From the NCBI GenBank assembly GCA_036172665.1, contig CM069876.1, forward strand, positions 37,045,001 through 37,109,000: DNA of 64,000 bases, given 5' to 3'. Each line of letters starts with the position of its first letter. The first letter of the stretch is position 1. The DNA is from Prosopocoilus inquinatus. Lineage: Eukaryota; Arthropoda; Insecta; Coleoptera; Lucanidae. A program made the position numbers and the translations under genes. Below, piece after piece: positions 23,708-34,795 of the stretch. The notes beneath the pieces were generated by a model. That model was given only the letters and a program-made list of their open reading frames with translations, had not been told where the DNA came from and did no database searches.

Positions 23708-24310
23708 CTGGGTGTCTCACAACCTACGGAAGAGATTGAAAGGGTAGCTGTAGGACATCAAAATAAAGCTTTTTTCTTAATTCGCTTTTGACCAAAACCC
23801 AATAATAAGAAAGTTACACCAATTTAACTTTCTTAATTTCTTCTTTAATTTACACCTATAGCTTCTTAATTAATCAAAATTATTTGACAAAATGCAACTT
23901 TATTATTAAATAAACTCTAAATTTTTCAAAGCCACCATTCATAAAATGTCTATGTTATCTGTTTCCTAGTTTTATTTTTAATTAGTGGGCAGTGTACAAC
24001 GAGATGAAAACCCGTTTGTGGGCATTAAAAGGAAAAAATGAAATAGCCATAACTTTAACGTGACCATATTTTTTAAAATAGTTGTTTATTGTAAAGCAGT
24101 GTTCAATTAACTCACAAATGCCTCAAATTTGATTTTAAAACGTAAAATATTACTACAGGGAGTAACTTTTGCTTGTTAATTAATTTCGCTTTAAACTCTT
24201 GTAACTTTTTAGTTATTGCGCCTTTACCAAAAATTTATTAAGAAAAACTCTTTAATTTGATCTCCCCTAGCTACCCTTTTAATCTCCTCCGTAGGTTATG
24301 AGACACCCAG
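23708..24310. mobile_element. 603 bp MITE with ~90 bp inverted repeats, TA target
   Basis: The left end CTGGGTGTCTCACAACCTAC and the inverted right end CTGGGTGTCTCATAACCTAC remain similar for about 90 bp. Both sides abut TA, the target of Tc1/mariner elements. The interior is AT-rich without a transposase. Confidence 0.85.
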
Positions 24311-24513
24311 TATATATTAGAAATCTTAATTCAGTCAATGTCCGGACATTTGCATTTAAGAATTCAATCGAAGGGCTACATGACTTATTTTGTTTCATTT
24401 TATTTCGTATGGCAATAATTGTAAGTAAAATAAAAACTAACTATTTCACTAGTAAGATTTATTTGTATGAGGTATTTGTTCGTTATAATTTTTAATTATA
24501 AACAGAATGATTA

Positions 24514-24640
24514 GGGCTGTTTTCATAATCACACTTTAAATTTAAAGCCACTTTAACCTAAAAAAATACATGTGTTTCCCTATACTTAAAATGACTTTAA
24601 ATTAAAGCTTCCTTAAAATCTGATTATGAAAATGGCCGGT
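24514..24640. mobile_element. ~125 bp fold-back MITE
   Basis: The arm GGGCTGTTTTCATAATCACA with TTTAAATTTAAAG is mirrored at the right end (GGCCATTTTCATAATCAGA in reverse complement). No coding capacity. Confidence 0.7.
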
Positions 24641-24739
24641 TTCATTTTACTTAATGTGAAGGTTGATAAATTACCATAGTTACCGAAATTTAGAAGTAAG
24701 GTTTAAACTAACGAAAGTTTACTGTCCCGCTTTCTATTT

Positions 24740-24930
24740 CCCCAACTGTACAAGGTCAGAATGGAATGAGTCGGACGCATTTCCTGGAACTGAGATGCGC
24801 ACGACACGACTCCAACCGGGAACAACGAGATCGAGTTTATGGTAGCTGCGACATTACCTCTAATTTTTGCACTCAATTAAGGATAATTTTTGCATAGCAA
24901 ATACAACATCCAGTATTTCACGCTTGCGTA
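24740..24930 (+). repeat. dispersed repeat, second copy of the 11.6 kb family
   Basis: GGAACTGAGATGCGCAC, CGACTCCAACCGGGAACAA, GCTGCGACATTACC and GCACTCAATTAAGGAT match 11615-11700 and 11800-11850. Confidence 0.65.
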
Positions 24931-25800
24931 GCAATTTGAAAGTTTGAAGTTTTTGAGGAGTAATTTAAAAAAAAGAAAAAGGCAAAGAAGGAAGAAAACA
25001 AGGATCCAAAATTTTTGGATTTAAAGAGAGTAAGTCGCACTTGTCCCGAGGGCACGTATTTATATAGCTTATGCGTGTTTATAAAAAAAAATGCTGGCCT
25101 TTTTCATATTGCATAGCCAGGACACTTTCGGGATTTTCCTCGTACGGGACAGGTAGCGTTAGGTGAATTACAAGAGGACAGAAAAGCAAGATGGATGGGC
25201 CTTGTCATGCGAGTGCAAGAGTATTTGAGAAGACGAAGCCCTAAAACAAGTTGATACTTTGAAGTGCCAAAATAAAACGAACAGGAATTTCCGCTGTTGC
25301 GTTAAACTGAAAACGACGGCGACCGACGTCCAAATGAAATGGAAGTAAAGCCTGATGCACTTCGTGCAAGCACGCGCACGTTAAGAATCAATGTGAAATA
25401 CGTAAATGAATCCGGAAACGCTGATACAAAACGTGTACGTGCTAGCCGGAAATCCCCCGTTTACTCCCCCTCCCACCCCATGTTATCCCGATGCCGTAAT
25501 ACCGCAAGACCGTTCTTTATGCATATCGGTAATATGCAAACCGTGTCGCTGCTGTAACGTGGTCGACCTAATACACATAAATTCCCATGTTACTTCAGCT
25601 GGTTTACGACAGCAAGAAGAACGTGAGTCACTGAACGCGGAACAAACACACTCCAAGTGTTTCGGTTTAAAGTCATCCAAGGGGTTAAAAATCGCATCTT
25701 AGCAAAATGCACCTACACGTCTTTAATGTAGCTACGACATGATTTTTAATCGATGTCCCTCTATAAATGACTTTAATTGATCGGATCACCCGATACATTA
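24931..25800. other. no gene seen
   Basis: Slightly GC-richer around 25310-25680, with several overlapping ORFs of 60-100 codons on both strands. None shows a domain, signal peptide or splice context. Confidence 0.35.
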
Positions 25801-25805
25801 ATAAT

Positions 25806-26030
25806 ACTGTTACGGAAATTTTGGGGGGTTAAGCGACACAGTCAGAGTAGAGTACATTTATTATAGATAATAAATTAACTTACATGATTTCGGCACTTAC
25901 ACTAGGGAAGATTTTTATTTACGGGTTTTATCACTACCAACTACAATGCACGTTCCCAGTATTTAAAGACATTATGACGTTTAATTTCCAGAAGGAGGAC
26001 AATCTGATGCAATCTTTGTCGCGTTTTGAT
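25806..26030 (-). mobile_element. solo LTR-like element
   Basis: Starts TGTTACGGAAATTTTGG (the 3' end of the minus-strand LTR) and reads back through TCTGACTGTGTCG, GTAAGTGCCGAAATC, an AATAAA signal, GTGATAAAACCC and a TTTAAATACT TATA-like motif. The best copy of the family also seen at 2330-2553. Outer 5' limit not fixed. Confidence 0.5.
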
Positions 26031-26120
26031 TCGCAGAGCCAAGGTTAGTTTTTGCGCACGTCCTTGTAACTTCCGAGCTTGTTTTATGCAAGTCTCCATT
26101 CAGAATCATCTCGCATTATA

Positions 26121-28177
26121 CAGGGTGTTCTTTTACTGTGTGCAAATAAAAAAACCTCAGTATAAGTACGTGAAATGCTACCTTCTGTGCGTATTTTCAG
26201 GTGGCTACCGAATCATAGCCAAAAAAATTCGAAAGTTCCATTTGTTTGAAACTGCTGAGATGTGCGAAACATTTAGCAAGGTCATTGACACCTTCCTCTG
26301 TAGTCAGTGGGTGTGCCCACACACATAGCCCGGATCATAAAAAGAGTCCGCATTTAAACTCAGGATTATCGCACACATAAGGCGGCGAACCGCGGCGCCG
26401 AAAATTACTTTTGCTGTATTCTTATGAGAGTGCACACACTTCTGCGAAGCGCGGCGAAGCTACCCAATTGTCATCCGTCGGTCGTCTCCAGCAGATTACG
26501 AGCTGTCGGCGTCCAGACGCAGGGGTTGCGTAGCTTGGGGGTGAAAAGGGAGTAACAGGGAAACTGCAAACTAACTCATTAAAGCAACAAGGATTACCTT
26601 TATTGTTTAAAGGTCAGAAATACAGATAACTGTATCCCACGACGACGATCAGATTAACTGATATCTTTTACAAATTACGCACATTTCTTATACTGCCAAT
26701 GTACGTCACGTCATGACCAAATTCCGCAAAACTTTAATTGAACCCGTACTTTGCTTGGTTGCTAAAAAGGTGATGTCAGGATTTTCACGTTGTTTCCAAT
26801 CGTCATTTCTATTAAATCGTGAATTAATTGATTGTGTTTAAACAGTTATACAATGCCCTAGTTATTTGCGTATTTGCAACTTTGCGGATTCACGCTACAA
26901 GTTCATCGCCTGAGTCGTTGCACCAGAAAACCGTTTATCAGCAAATAACTCGTATTGCATTGGAAAAAATACATTTTAAATTAATTAAATACGATTTTCA
27001 AATTTTCCGTAATCGTGACACAACAACGTACAGCTAAAAAAAAAGTCGCCGCTCTTCGCCGTGCTGTAATGTGCCAGAACCTTCATTCTCCAGCGTTTCG
27101 TAATAAAAATCACTGATATAGTTTATTACAATGCCCGGGGGCCCTGTGTGCGTTTACGCGAACTTCCCAGTACAAGAGTAATATACCTGTTTTTCGTTAT
27201 TCGTAAATGCCGTTACGGTCTTAATATGCGTTTTTACGAATCAAAAATATTTCTTCGTTTGTCAAATTTTACGTATCTGCAGAACGCTAATGTAATACTG
27301 ACCCACCTTAAACGCGTTACAGCTGCCGCCGTTCTAAAAACACAAAAAATTGCCGTAATAAAAAGTATCAATAAAAATGCGAAACTGCGACTTTATCGAA
27401 TGCATGCGAGAATACTTTAAGATATTAATTAATTTGTAAATTTTGGAATTTACAATGCAGACGCGTTAAAAATGCTTTACTTGGCCGAAATTCATAATTG
27501 AATTAATAGAAATTGTAAATTTAATGTCAGTCATATTGGTAGTGAGCACATATCAGTTTTAACAGCTATTTTATTCTCCCTAGTGTGATTACGCAATGCG
27601 GCCGATTTTAAACTGTACAAACAGTAGATAAATTACTACATTATTTTAAAGTTTCTTTATTAAACTAAAGAAATCTTAATCTATTTAATTAGAAATGGAG
27701 AGACAATTTATTACTTGTGAAGGTAAATATCCGGAAATAAAACGATGAATGACGCCATTATTTAATTCATCCGCATTTTCTGTCCAGTAATGAAATCGTC
27801 GGTTTATAATTTGAAAATATCTGAAATTGTAATTACTTGAAGCGAAGTGGCACTTGTTTTAAATAATTCAGACGCTTTGTGAGCGCGTTTAAAATGTTTA
27901 GACTGTTATGATCTATTAATAGGCCTCATACGAATGAAACAGATGTTGGTTTGCGACATCGTAAACCACTGACCTACATTCGGATAACACAGGCAAGGCG
28001 GCGTACCATCCAGCCGTTAGCTATGCCAGCAGTTCTCAAACGGTTTGGTGAAAATCTTCCAATGCATTTTTCTCGAAAACTATTAACTTCATCTTAAAGG
28101 AACATAAGTTTAATCGTCGCCATTTATGGTGATGTATTACAAGTTTAATTATTTGCACACAGTAAAAGAACACCCTG
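26121..28177. mobile_element. TA-flanked TIR element, copy A, carrying a nested element
   Basis: The ends are perfect inverted repeats beginning CAGGGTGTTCTTTTACTGTG and continuing TGCAAATA (about 28 bp), each flanked by TA. Without the nested 720 bp insertion the element is about 1.34 kb. Copies occur at 53980-55583 (B, right end lost) and 51767-52336 (C, internal fragment). Translation shows no transposase motif, so it is a non-autonomous Tc1/mariner-type family. ORFs such as 27148-27420 are not conserved as reading frames in copies B and C. Confidence 0.85.
26363..27082. mobile_element. 720 bp nested insertion, Harbinger-like
   Basis: Copy B of the host element lacks this segment, so copy B gives the empty site. 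The insertion is flanked by TCA on both sides (3 bp duplication). The ends are imperfect inverted repeats: GCACACATAAGGCGGCGAA then GCGGCG on the left, GCACATTACAGCACGGCGAA then GCGGCG on the right in reverse complement. A 3 bp target and G/C-rich ends suggest PIF/Harbinger; the superfamily is inference. No transposase inside. Confidence 0.75.
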
Positions 28178-28785
28178 TATATTTTATTTACAAGTTATTC
28201 TCGGAATATAGTTTCTACACGCTACATTTTCCTTATCGCTACGATACAAGCACAAAAATTACGCTGCAAGCAAAAAATCACAGACATTATTTGATCGATA
28301 TTTAACGAACACCCCTCCCCCGCTCCCTTCTCTTACACAATTAACCAAAGAACATTATATTTCCTTTCCTCAATGGATCGACTTCTTTCATCCCGCACAA
28401 AGGCAATTAGCCGGGAGTGCTTTTTTTAAATCGTTTTTCCACCCTTTCGTTTCACGGCGGCGGCGATGAAGTTATCCCGCGCTTTTTTAATAACTTCCCC
28501 CCCCCCTCCCAACCCGTTTGTTGTTGCTGACGATCGTCTGTGTTTCGCGCAAAGTAATTAGGTCAATGTTAAGCTTCGAGAGGGGTGGAAGTTTTGAAGG
28601 CTCCGTCGGGTTTCGGACGCAATCGATTAGACTCAATTAATTGGCCCGGAATTTTAACAAACTTTTACGCATTCCAATGAGAATGGATTGTTGTTTTTTG
28701 GAGACAGAAGATTGATTAAGTTTGGCGTCTCCTAAAACTTCTTTTGTCCTTTCCTATTCTTTCTTTCATTTGAATGGATGAGGTA
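28178..28785. other. no gene seen
   Basis: Contains a C-run region (28495-28510) and a GGCGGCGGCG triplet run, both unremarkable. No exon. Confidence 0.4.
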
Positions 28786-28789
28786 TTGG

Positions 28790-29370
28790 CTTGTGGAATA
28801 CTGCTACAGTCATATTGCCAAGCCTACTAGAATTCAGCCTAACTCAGAGGGATTTCATTCCTGGGGGAGGGTTATTAACCTGTCAAACACCGTAATGATA
28901 TGGGGTATGCGGTTTTAATCTCCCCTCTGAGGAGGAATTCATGTTTTTGACCACCGTAGTTGAACTAACGCCATTTGATTCCAAAAGTAAACCTGCAAAC
29001 TTATGGACCACGAGCCGATTTTAAAAGTCTTCATTCATTTAAACTTTTCTGTTAGCTCTAAGATCTTAAAGGAACCCGTTTTTAAAATAGGTATAAACAA
29101 CAGCCCCAAAAGCTGCATCTGTTTATCAAAAATACCTGGGTTTCGATTTCCTCGCTCGACTGAAGATGAAGGTAATGAAATTATTCAAACTGGCTATCAA
29201 GGAAGACCAGCGTTGGAAAATCGAAGACATTTAGGAAGGTCATGTCACCACCGCCGTGAAGGCAAAGTAAACCAATCCACTCCCCCAAGAAGAACAATCT
29301 CTGATGAATGTCAAATCAAACTTCAAGTCAAAAGCATTGTCGAAAGTCGAAAGAACCGTCCAGAAATCTC
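28790..29370 (+). repeat. dispersed repeat, copy 2, leading into the satellite
   Basis: Second copy of the 21590-22230 family (see the block order there). Unlike copy 1 it runs directly into tandem ~200 bp monomers, so the satellite may have grown out of the 3' part of this element. Confidence 0.7.
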
Positions 29371-30331
29371 TCGGCAATCGCCTGACTGATAAAGTTGCCA
29401 TCAATAAGAACTCCAATGAGCAAGACGGCCGAGAAAATGGTCCTTGATGAAAGTCACAAAATAGAGACGACGGCTCTCAAGATTTTCTGATCCAATAAGG
29501 CAATCAAAAGATGAACCAAGAACCTGGAAAAGAAGCGCTTAGCAAACTCTGAGAGGTTTTGGTGCTCCCTCAGAATATAAATCGGTCAAGCAGAACGTCT
29601 CCAAGGAAGAAGGAAAATAAGAACTCCATGATCCAAATAAAAAAAAAATCTGACATCTTCCAAGATCTTCAAATTCAAGGCACTGTCGAAAGCCGAATAG
29701 GCGATCCAGGGACAGAATAAGAAGACGAGAAGTGCTCCATTAAAAACGACGCCCAAGAAACTTTTGGGTCCTTTGAAATATTAACTGAACAAGAACGCTG
29801 TCTCCAAAAAGCAGAACGGAAAGTACCAAGAAGATAACTTGTCTCGTCTGTGACGAGGGTCAAGAATTTTGCCAAAATTTTCAGATCAAAGCATCAATTC
29901 AAGGCATCATGGAAAGTCAAAGAGGTGACCTAAGGACCGATCGAGAAGACGAAGACGCCAAAACGATGTCCAAGAATCTTTTGGTGGCCCTGTGGAATAT
30001 TAATTGAAAAAGAAGGCTGCCTCCAAAAAGCAGAACGGAGCGGCCGGAGAGAGTAAGCAGCCTCGTCTGTGATGAGAGCCAAGAAACTGACTGTCGCCGA
30101 AAATCTTCAAATTTAAAGCGCCGTAAGAAGCCAAAAAGTGGCCAAATCACCGTACACCAACAACGCACGCTCAGGAAACTTTTGGTGTCCCCTTGGAATA
30201 TCAACTAAATAAGCAGGTTACCTCCAAGAAGCAGAATTGAGTGAACGAGTGCTGAAGGTCAAGAAACTGAAACCTTCAAATCGAGAGCACCGTCGAAAAA
30301 GAAGCGATCAAAGCCCCAATCAAGAAGATGA

Positions 30332-30376
30332 GGTGACCCCCTTAATACTAAGGGGGTCACCAAAATTTATTGATCA
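30332..30376. repeat. fold-back junction between the two 959 bp copies
   Basis: Bases 30332-30361 form a 13 bp perfect inverted repeat with a 4 bp loop (GGTGACCCCCTTA, ATAC, TAAGGGGGTCACC). Bases 30347-30376 are the exact reverse complement of 31364-31393. The first copy therefore turns back on itself before the second copy begins. Confidence 0.9.
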
Positions 30377-31601
30377 AGAATCGTCAATCGCCTGACTGAT
30401 AAAGTTGCCATCAATAAGAACTCCAATGAGCAAGACGGCCGAGAAAATGGTCCTTGATGAAAGTCACAAAATAGCGACGACGGCTCTCAAGATTTTCTGA
30501 TCCAATAAGGCAATCAAAAGATGAACCAAGAACCTGGAAAAGAAGCGCTTAGCAAACTCTGAGAGGTTTTGGTGCTCCCTCAGAATATCAATCGGTCAAG
30601 CAGAACGTCTCCAAGGAAGAAGGAAAATAAGAACTCCATGATCCAAATAAAAAAAAATCTGACATCTTCCAAGATCTTCAAATTCAAGGCACTGTCGAAA
30701 GCCGAATAGGCGATCCAGGGACAGAATAAGAAGACGAGAAGTGCTCCATTAAAAACGACGCCCAAGAAACTTTTGGGTCCTTTGAAATATTAACTGAACA
30801 AGAACGCTGTTTTCCAAGAAGCAGAACGGAAAGTACCAAGAAGATAACTTGTCTCGTCTGTGACGAGGGTCAAGAATTTTGCCAAAATTTTCAGATCAAA
30901 GCATCAATTCAAGGCATCATGGAAAGTCAAAGAGGTGACCTAAGGACCGATCGAGAAGACGAAGACGCCAAAACGATGTCCAAGAATCTTTTGGTGGCCC
31001 TGTGGAATATTAATTGAAAAAGAAGGCTGCCTCCAAAAAGCAGAACGGAGCGGCCGGAGAGAGTAAGCAGCCTCGTCTGTGATGAGAGCCAAGAAACTGA
31101 CTGTCGCCGAAAATCTTCAAATTTAAAGCGCCGTAAGAAGCCAAAAAGTGGCCAAATCACCGTACACCAACAACGCACGCTCAGGAAACTTTTGGTGTCC
31201 CCTTGGAATATCAACTAAATAAGCAGGTTATCTCCAAGAAGCAGAATTGAGTGAACGAGTGCTGAAGGTCAAGAAACTGAAACCTTCAAATCGAAAGCAC
31301 CGTCGAAAAAAAAGCGATCAAAGCCCCAATCAAGAAGATGAGGGCTGCTGAACCACAAACGCATGATCAATAAATTTTGGTGACCCCCTTAGTATATCAC
31401 CTGAATCAGAACACTGCTTGTTGAATGAGCGGCGATAGTAAGCACTCTATGATGAAGGTCGAGAAATTAACGTCTTCCAAAATCCTTAAATCGAAATCGT
31501 CGGTCGCAGAATACCAAAACGGCGTCCAAAGTACTCACCAAGAAGACAAAACCTCCCACTCCAAAAAATGCACGCTCAAGAGACTTTTGTTGATTCCTTA
31601 A

Positions 31602-31729
31602 CGTGCATTTCGGATACGCAAAATATTTAGTGTGGATTGTTTTTGATTGGTTGTTTTTTTTTTGACGGAACCAATCAGAAACCGATCTACAATAAAATTT
31701 TGTATATCCGGATGCGCCTGAGCTTAGCT
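31602..31729. mobile_element. 128 bp MITE with TTAA target duplication
   Basis: Inserted in a satellite monomer and flanked by TTAA at 31598-31601 and 31730-31733. The ends are inverted (GTGCATTTCGGATACGCAAA versus GCGCATCCGGATATACAAAA), with a T-run loop. TTAA is the target of piggyBac elements. A second copy lies at 22365-22500. Confidence 0.8.
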
Positions 31730-32110
31730 TTAAAGTATCAACCGACCATGAAGGCTGCTTCCGAAAAGAATAACTGAGCGTGCCGAGGGGGTAAGCTCTC
31801 CGTGATGAAGTCAAGAAGTTGAAGGCTGTCAAAATGTTGTAATCCAAGTAGTCGTCGAACGTCAAAGAGGTACCCAAAGACCAAGGAAGAAACCAAAGTC
31901 TCCCAAGCATAAAAATAACGCTCAGTTTTCAGTTCCCGAAAGATTCTTCTTCAGCCCAAAAAAAAATAACTTTTAAAGGGAAGGGGGTGGCCTCCCAATT
32001 AGTTTGATAGCAAAACTGGCCTTAAAACTCGAGAGGCTTTTGGTGACTACTTCGAGCATCAACCGACATAGAAGGCTCCCATCAAGAAGAAGAATTGAGC
32101 CCAGACTGCG

Positions 32111-32725
32111 TCCAAAAATCTAAATCCAAAAACGACATTGTTACAACTTTAGGTTACATGTAATAATATTAGTTTAAATGAAATTGATGTATCTATGACA
32201 TGCGAGCAGTTTATTACAACTCCTGGTCACTTATCGATACTTAGTCACAAGTCGCCCTGAGAAGTCAATCAGCTCTCCCGAAGCCAGTCTCTGTAGGAGA
32301 TGGGTGTCGTTAAAACAGTTAAGGGCGTCAGGGAGTAACACCAACGCACTATAGAACCGACTCCCAAGGATACGTGCGCTGATAAACGAAAACTTCTAAG
32401 ATAATTACTACCACTCGTTAGACCAAGATCGCCTTCGAGATACAGCAATAGACGAAAATGTACTTAAATAATAAGTATATTTACGCACACACTTATGTTG
32501 GTCAATATGTAAACTTGCCTTGAAGGCTCAAATTAACCTAAATACTTCTAAGTCGAATGACGATTCAATAATTCGATGCGTTAAGTAACTTAAACAACGA
32601 TAGTTTTCAAAAAGGACAATGTATCATTATTACCGGATATAAAATATGAGTATCAGTTTGAGTATTGATTTTATTTATTAAGGTTAAAATTATTTCTACG
32701 AATAATTTGTCCGAAGCTTCATAAC
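32111..32725. other. no gene seen
   Basis: Unique AT-rich DNA after the satellite. No exon. Confidence 0.4.
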
Positions 32726-32732
32726 AACACCT

Positions 32733-32810
32733 GAGGCCTATTGCATAATAAAATACAAGCTAATAATTTTGTGTTGAAACTCGTATGTATTTTATCATGC
32801 AATAGGCCTC
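32733..32810. mobile_element. 78 bp fold-back mini-element
   Basis: GAGGCCTATTGCATAATAAA followed by ATACA is mirrored by its reverse complement at the other end with one mismatch in the first 24 bases. It is nearly all arms, with a ~25 bp loop. Confidence 0.8.
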
Positions 32811-33652
32811 TAGTCGTTCAAAAAAAATTACTCCTACAATTGTATTATTTTATAACAGTTCAAGAGGAAATAATTATTTGTAGTTTTCCTTTTGGTGAAA
32901 AAGTTTTCACAATTCTTTGACTCATCCGAGAATACTATTTTCGCTTGGAAAAGATGATTTAACATTTCGATTGTGCAACTTCAAAAGTAACAAAACAGCA
33001 GTTTCAATCTTAAAACAAGAGCGAATACATGAAATTCAGATTTCAGGCTGCTCTTTCGCATCCAAACCAAACATATTTCACGAGCCGGAGTAATCCGTTC
33101 GGGCTCCGTGAGCTCATTTGAAATGGAAATAAACGCGCAAAAAAATATAATTGCTTCCATTGTCATTCTAATGGAATCCCGAGCACTTCAGCGACGCACC
33201 GAGCGCATCACGAGCGCCACCGCACACGTTGTTACATCGGCTGCGCGACGTTTCTGAATTTAATTAAGGCGCGGATTCGGGGGAACACTGTATGAAAAAC
33301 GAATTATATTTTTTTATTACGCCGCTGTTAATTTCCGAATTTATTATAAGTTTGAATTAAAGGGACACAAAGGGGATGTTATCGGGCGCGATAAAAATTT
33401 ATGTAAGCAGTAAAAATTTCCAGTCAGTAAACGACAATAACTTTTACATCACCTTCATCTGTGTTCAAGTTTACTGCTTCGGAAGGCTATAAAACCGAGC
33501 AGTAAAATTAATATCTGGTGGATTTTCCGGTGCTTACGAAGACGGTTCCATTTTGATCGCGTTCGGGTAAAAAAAATATGATTATCGCAAATGAGATCAA
33601 TGCAACGGAAATTGTATTCTTTTAAGTAAGCAGTTTTTAAAAAAATGTAACT
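32811..33652. other. no gene seen; CpG-richer patch at 33180-33260
   Basis: The patch reads GCGACGCACCGAGCGC...GGCTGCGCGACG and stands out from the AT-rich background. It could be regulatory. No exon recognised. Confidence 0.35.
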
Positions 33653-33808
33653 AGATGCTGTTTAATTAGAAGAAACACTCAACGTTTTATTATCGCTTGA
33701 TAGCTTCGGCACGAGGGAAAAAAATTAGAAAAACAAGCAGTCAAGAGAAACATGAAGCTATCAAGCGATAATGAAAGATTGAGTGTTCTTTCTAATTAAA
33801 TAGTGTCC
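33653..33808. repeat. inverted pair of hammerhead-repeat copies
   Basis: The left arm (33653-33715, minus orientation) and right arm (33751-33808, plus orientation) both carry GAAGCTATCAAGCGATAAT, a TTGAGTGTT block and TAATTAAA. Stem II (GCTATC-AAGC-GATAA) is conserved; the core residues are partly mutated, with a damaged CTGACGA and GAA changed. Downstream TAGTGTCCGG and AATTTCATCGG also occur after the 53.6 kb copy. Confidence 0.65.
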
Positions 33809-34234
33809 GGTTACAGTTTTTAAAAACGGTTTACTTACAAATTTCATCGGAAAGGAATCGATTTTAATTACATTCTTTTATTTATCAATTAGCTTGCACA
33901 TAGAATTCTTTATTTTTAAGGCACAGAAATTCTTTCAGGGGGAACTGACGAACAATAAAATGGTTAATCGAACGTTTAGGCGTAGACAAAATTAGGCCTC
34001 AGCTCAGTGATTTTATAATCTACAGTACACGCAATGATTTTTTAGAAAAAGAAAACTAATAAAAAAATGGTTTTCGACAATTAAATCATGATACTTCCTG
34101 AATAAAAAAGAAGACAGAGTAATGAAATGAATACTTAAAGTTAATAATTTAATGATAAAAGTGGTTGAATTCTTGGCTTCCGGTTGGAACCGCGTGTCTC
34201 GGATTTCTTCTACTGCCGACGTTTCGTTCTTCAT

Positions 34235-34795
34235 TGCAGAATAACTTCCTTATAGCTGCTGGTGGTGGTGGTTGTGCTGCTGCTGCTTCTGGTAGTCTTG
34301 CTGTTGCTTCTAGCAAGTCTGCATTCTCGTAAGTCGATGAGACTCAAGCATCAGCACCACCACCAGCAGCAGCAGCAGCTCTGAGGAAGTTCTGCAATAA
34401 AGAACCAACAGGGAATTTTAATTTCATTTTTTAGGAATTGATATTATGTTCTTCGAGACCGAAGGAACCATGAAATCGGCGATCTTAGGCCCGATTATTC
34501 TCGGACTTAGGACGGCCTCGACATTGAGAATAATCAGGCCTAAGACCGCCGATTTCATGGTCCCTTCGGTCTCGAAGGACATAATACCAAGTCTAAAAAT
34601 ATGAAATTATAATTCTGTGTTTGTTCTTTATTGCAGAAAAACTTCCTCAGAACTGCTGCTGTTGGTGGTGGTGCTGCTGCCGTTGGTGGTCTTGCTACTG
34701 CTTCTTGTTCTTGAATCTCATCGACTTACGAGAATGCAGACTTACAAGAAGCAGCAGCAAGACTGCCAGCAGCAGCAGAATAATCGGGCCTAAGA
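34235..34795. repeat. ~560 bp palindrome containing CTG/CAG and a 62 bp hairpin centre
   Basis: The left arm runs through a GGTGGTGGTTGTGCTGCTGC block, GTAAGTCGATGAGA, CACCACCACCAGCAGCAGC, GAGGAAGTTCTGCAATAAAG, then TCTTCGAGACCGAAGG and GATCTTAGGCCCGATTATTC. The right arm repeats all these blocks in reverse-complement order with moderate divergence. The inner hairpin (34441-34502 against 34526-34587) is the best preserved. No coding sequence. Confidence 0.85.

Larger units (their letters stand above)
29370..32110 (+). repeat. ~200 bp-monomer satellite with a 959 bp higher-order duplication
   Basis: Monomers start with CTTTTGGTG-CCCT-GGAATATCAA and carry CTCCAAGAAGCAGAA, CTCGTCTGTGATGAGG, GTCAAGAA-CTGAC, CTTCAAAT and CAAAGAGGTGACC blocks. 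Starts lie near 29559, 29761, 29979, 30180, 30569, 30771, 30989, 31189, 31375 and 31585, with a last outlier near 32039. Segment 29375-30333 is repeated at 30385-31343 (offset 1010 bp) with only a handful of differences, while monomers within a copy are strongly diverged. So the duplication is recent and the array is old. ORFs identical between the two copies reflect the duplication, not selection. Confidence 0.85.

Noticed and set aside
25339..25702. Overlapping ORFs of 72-98 codons
   Set aside because: Present on both strands with no domain, no codon-like composition and no splice context.
27148..27420. 90-codon ORF in copy A of the TIR element as a transposase piece
   Set aside because: The frame is not kept in copies B and C and no DDE or helix-turn-helix motif is visible.
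29917..31214. Two identical 95-codon minus-strand ORFs
   Set aside because: They are identical because of the recent 959 bp satellite duplication, and diverged monomers in the same array do not keep the frame.
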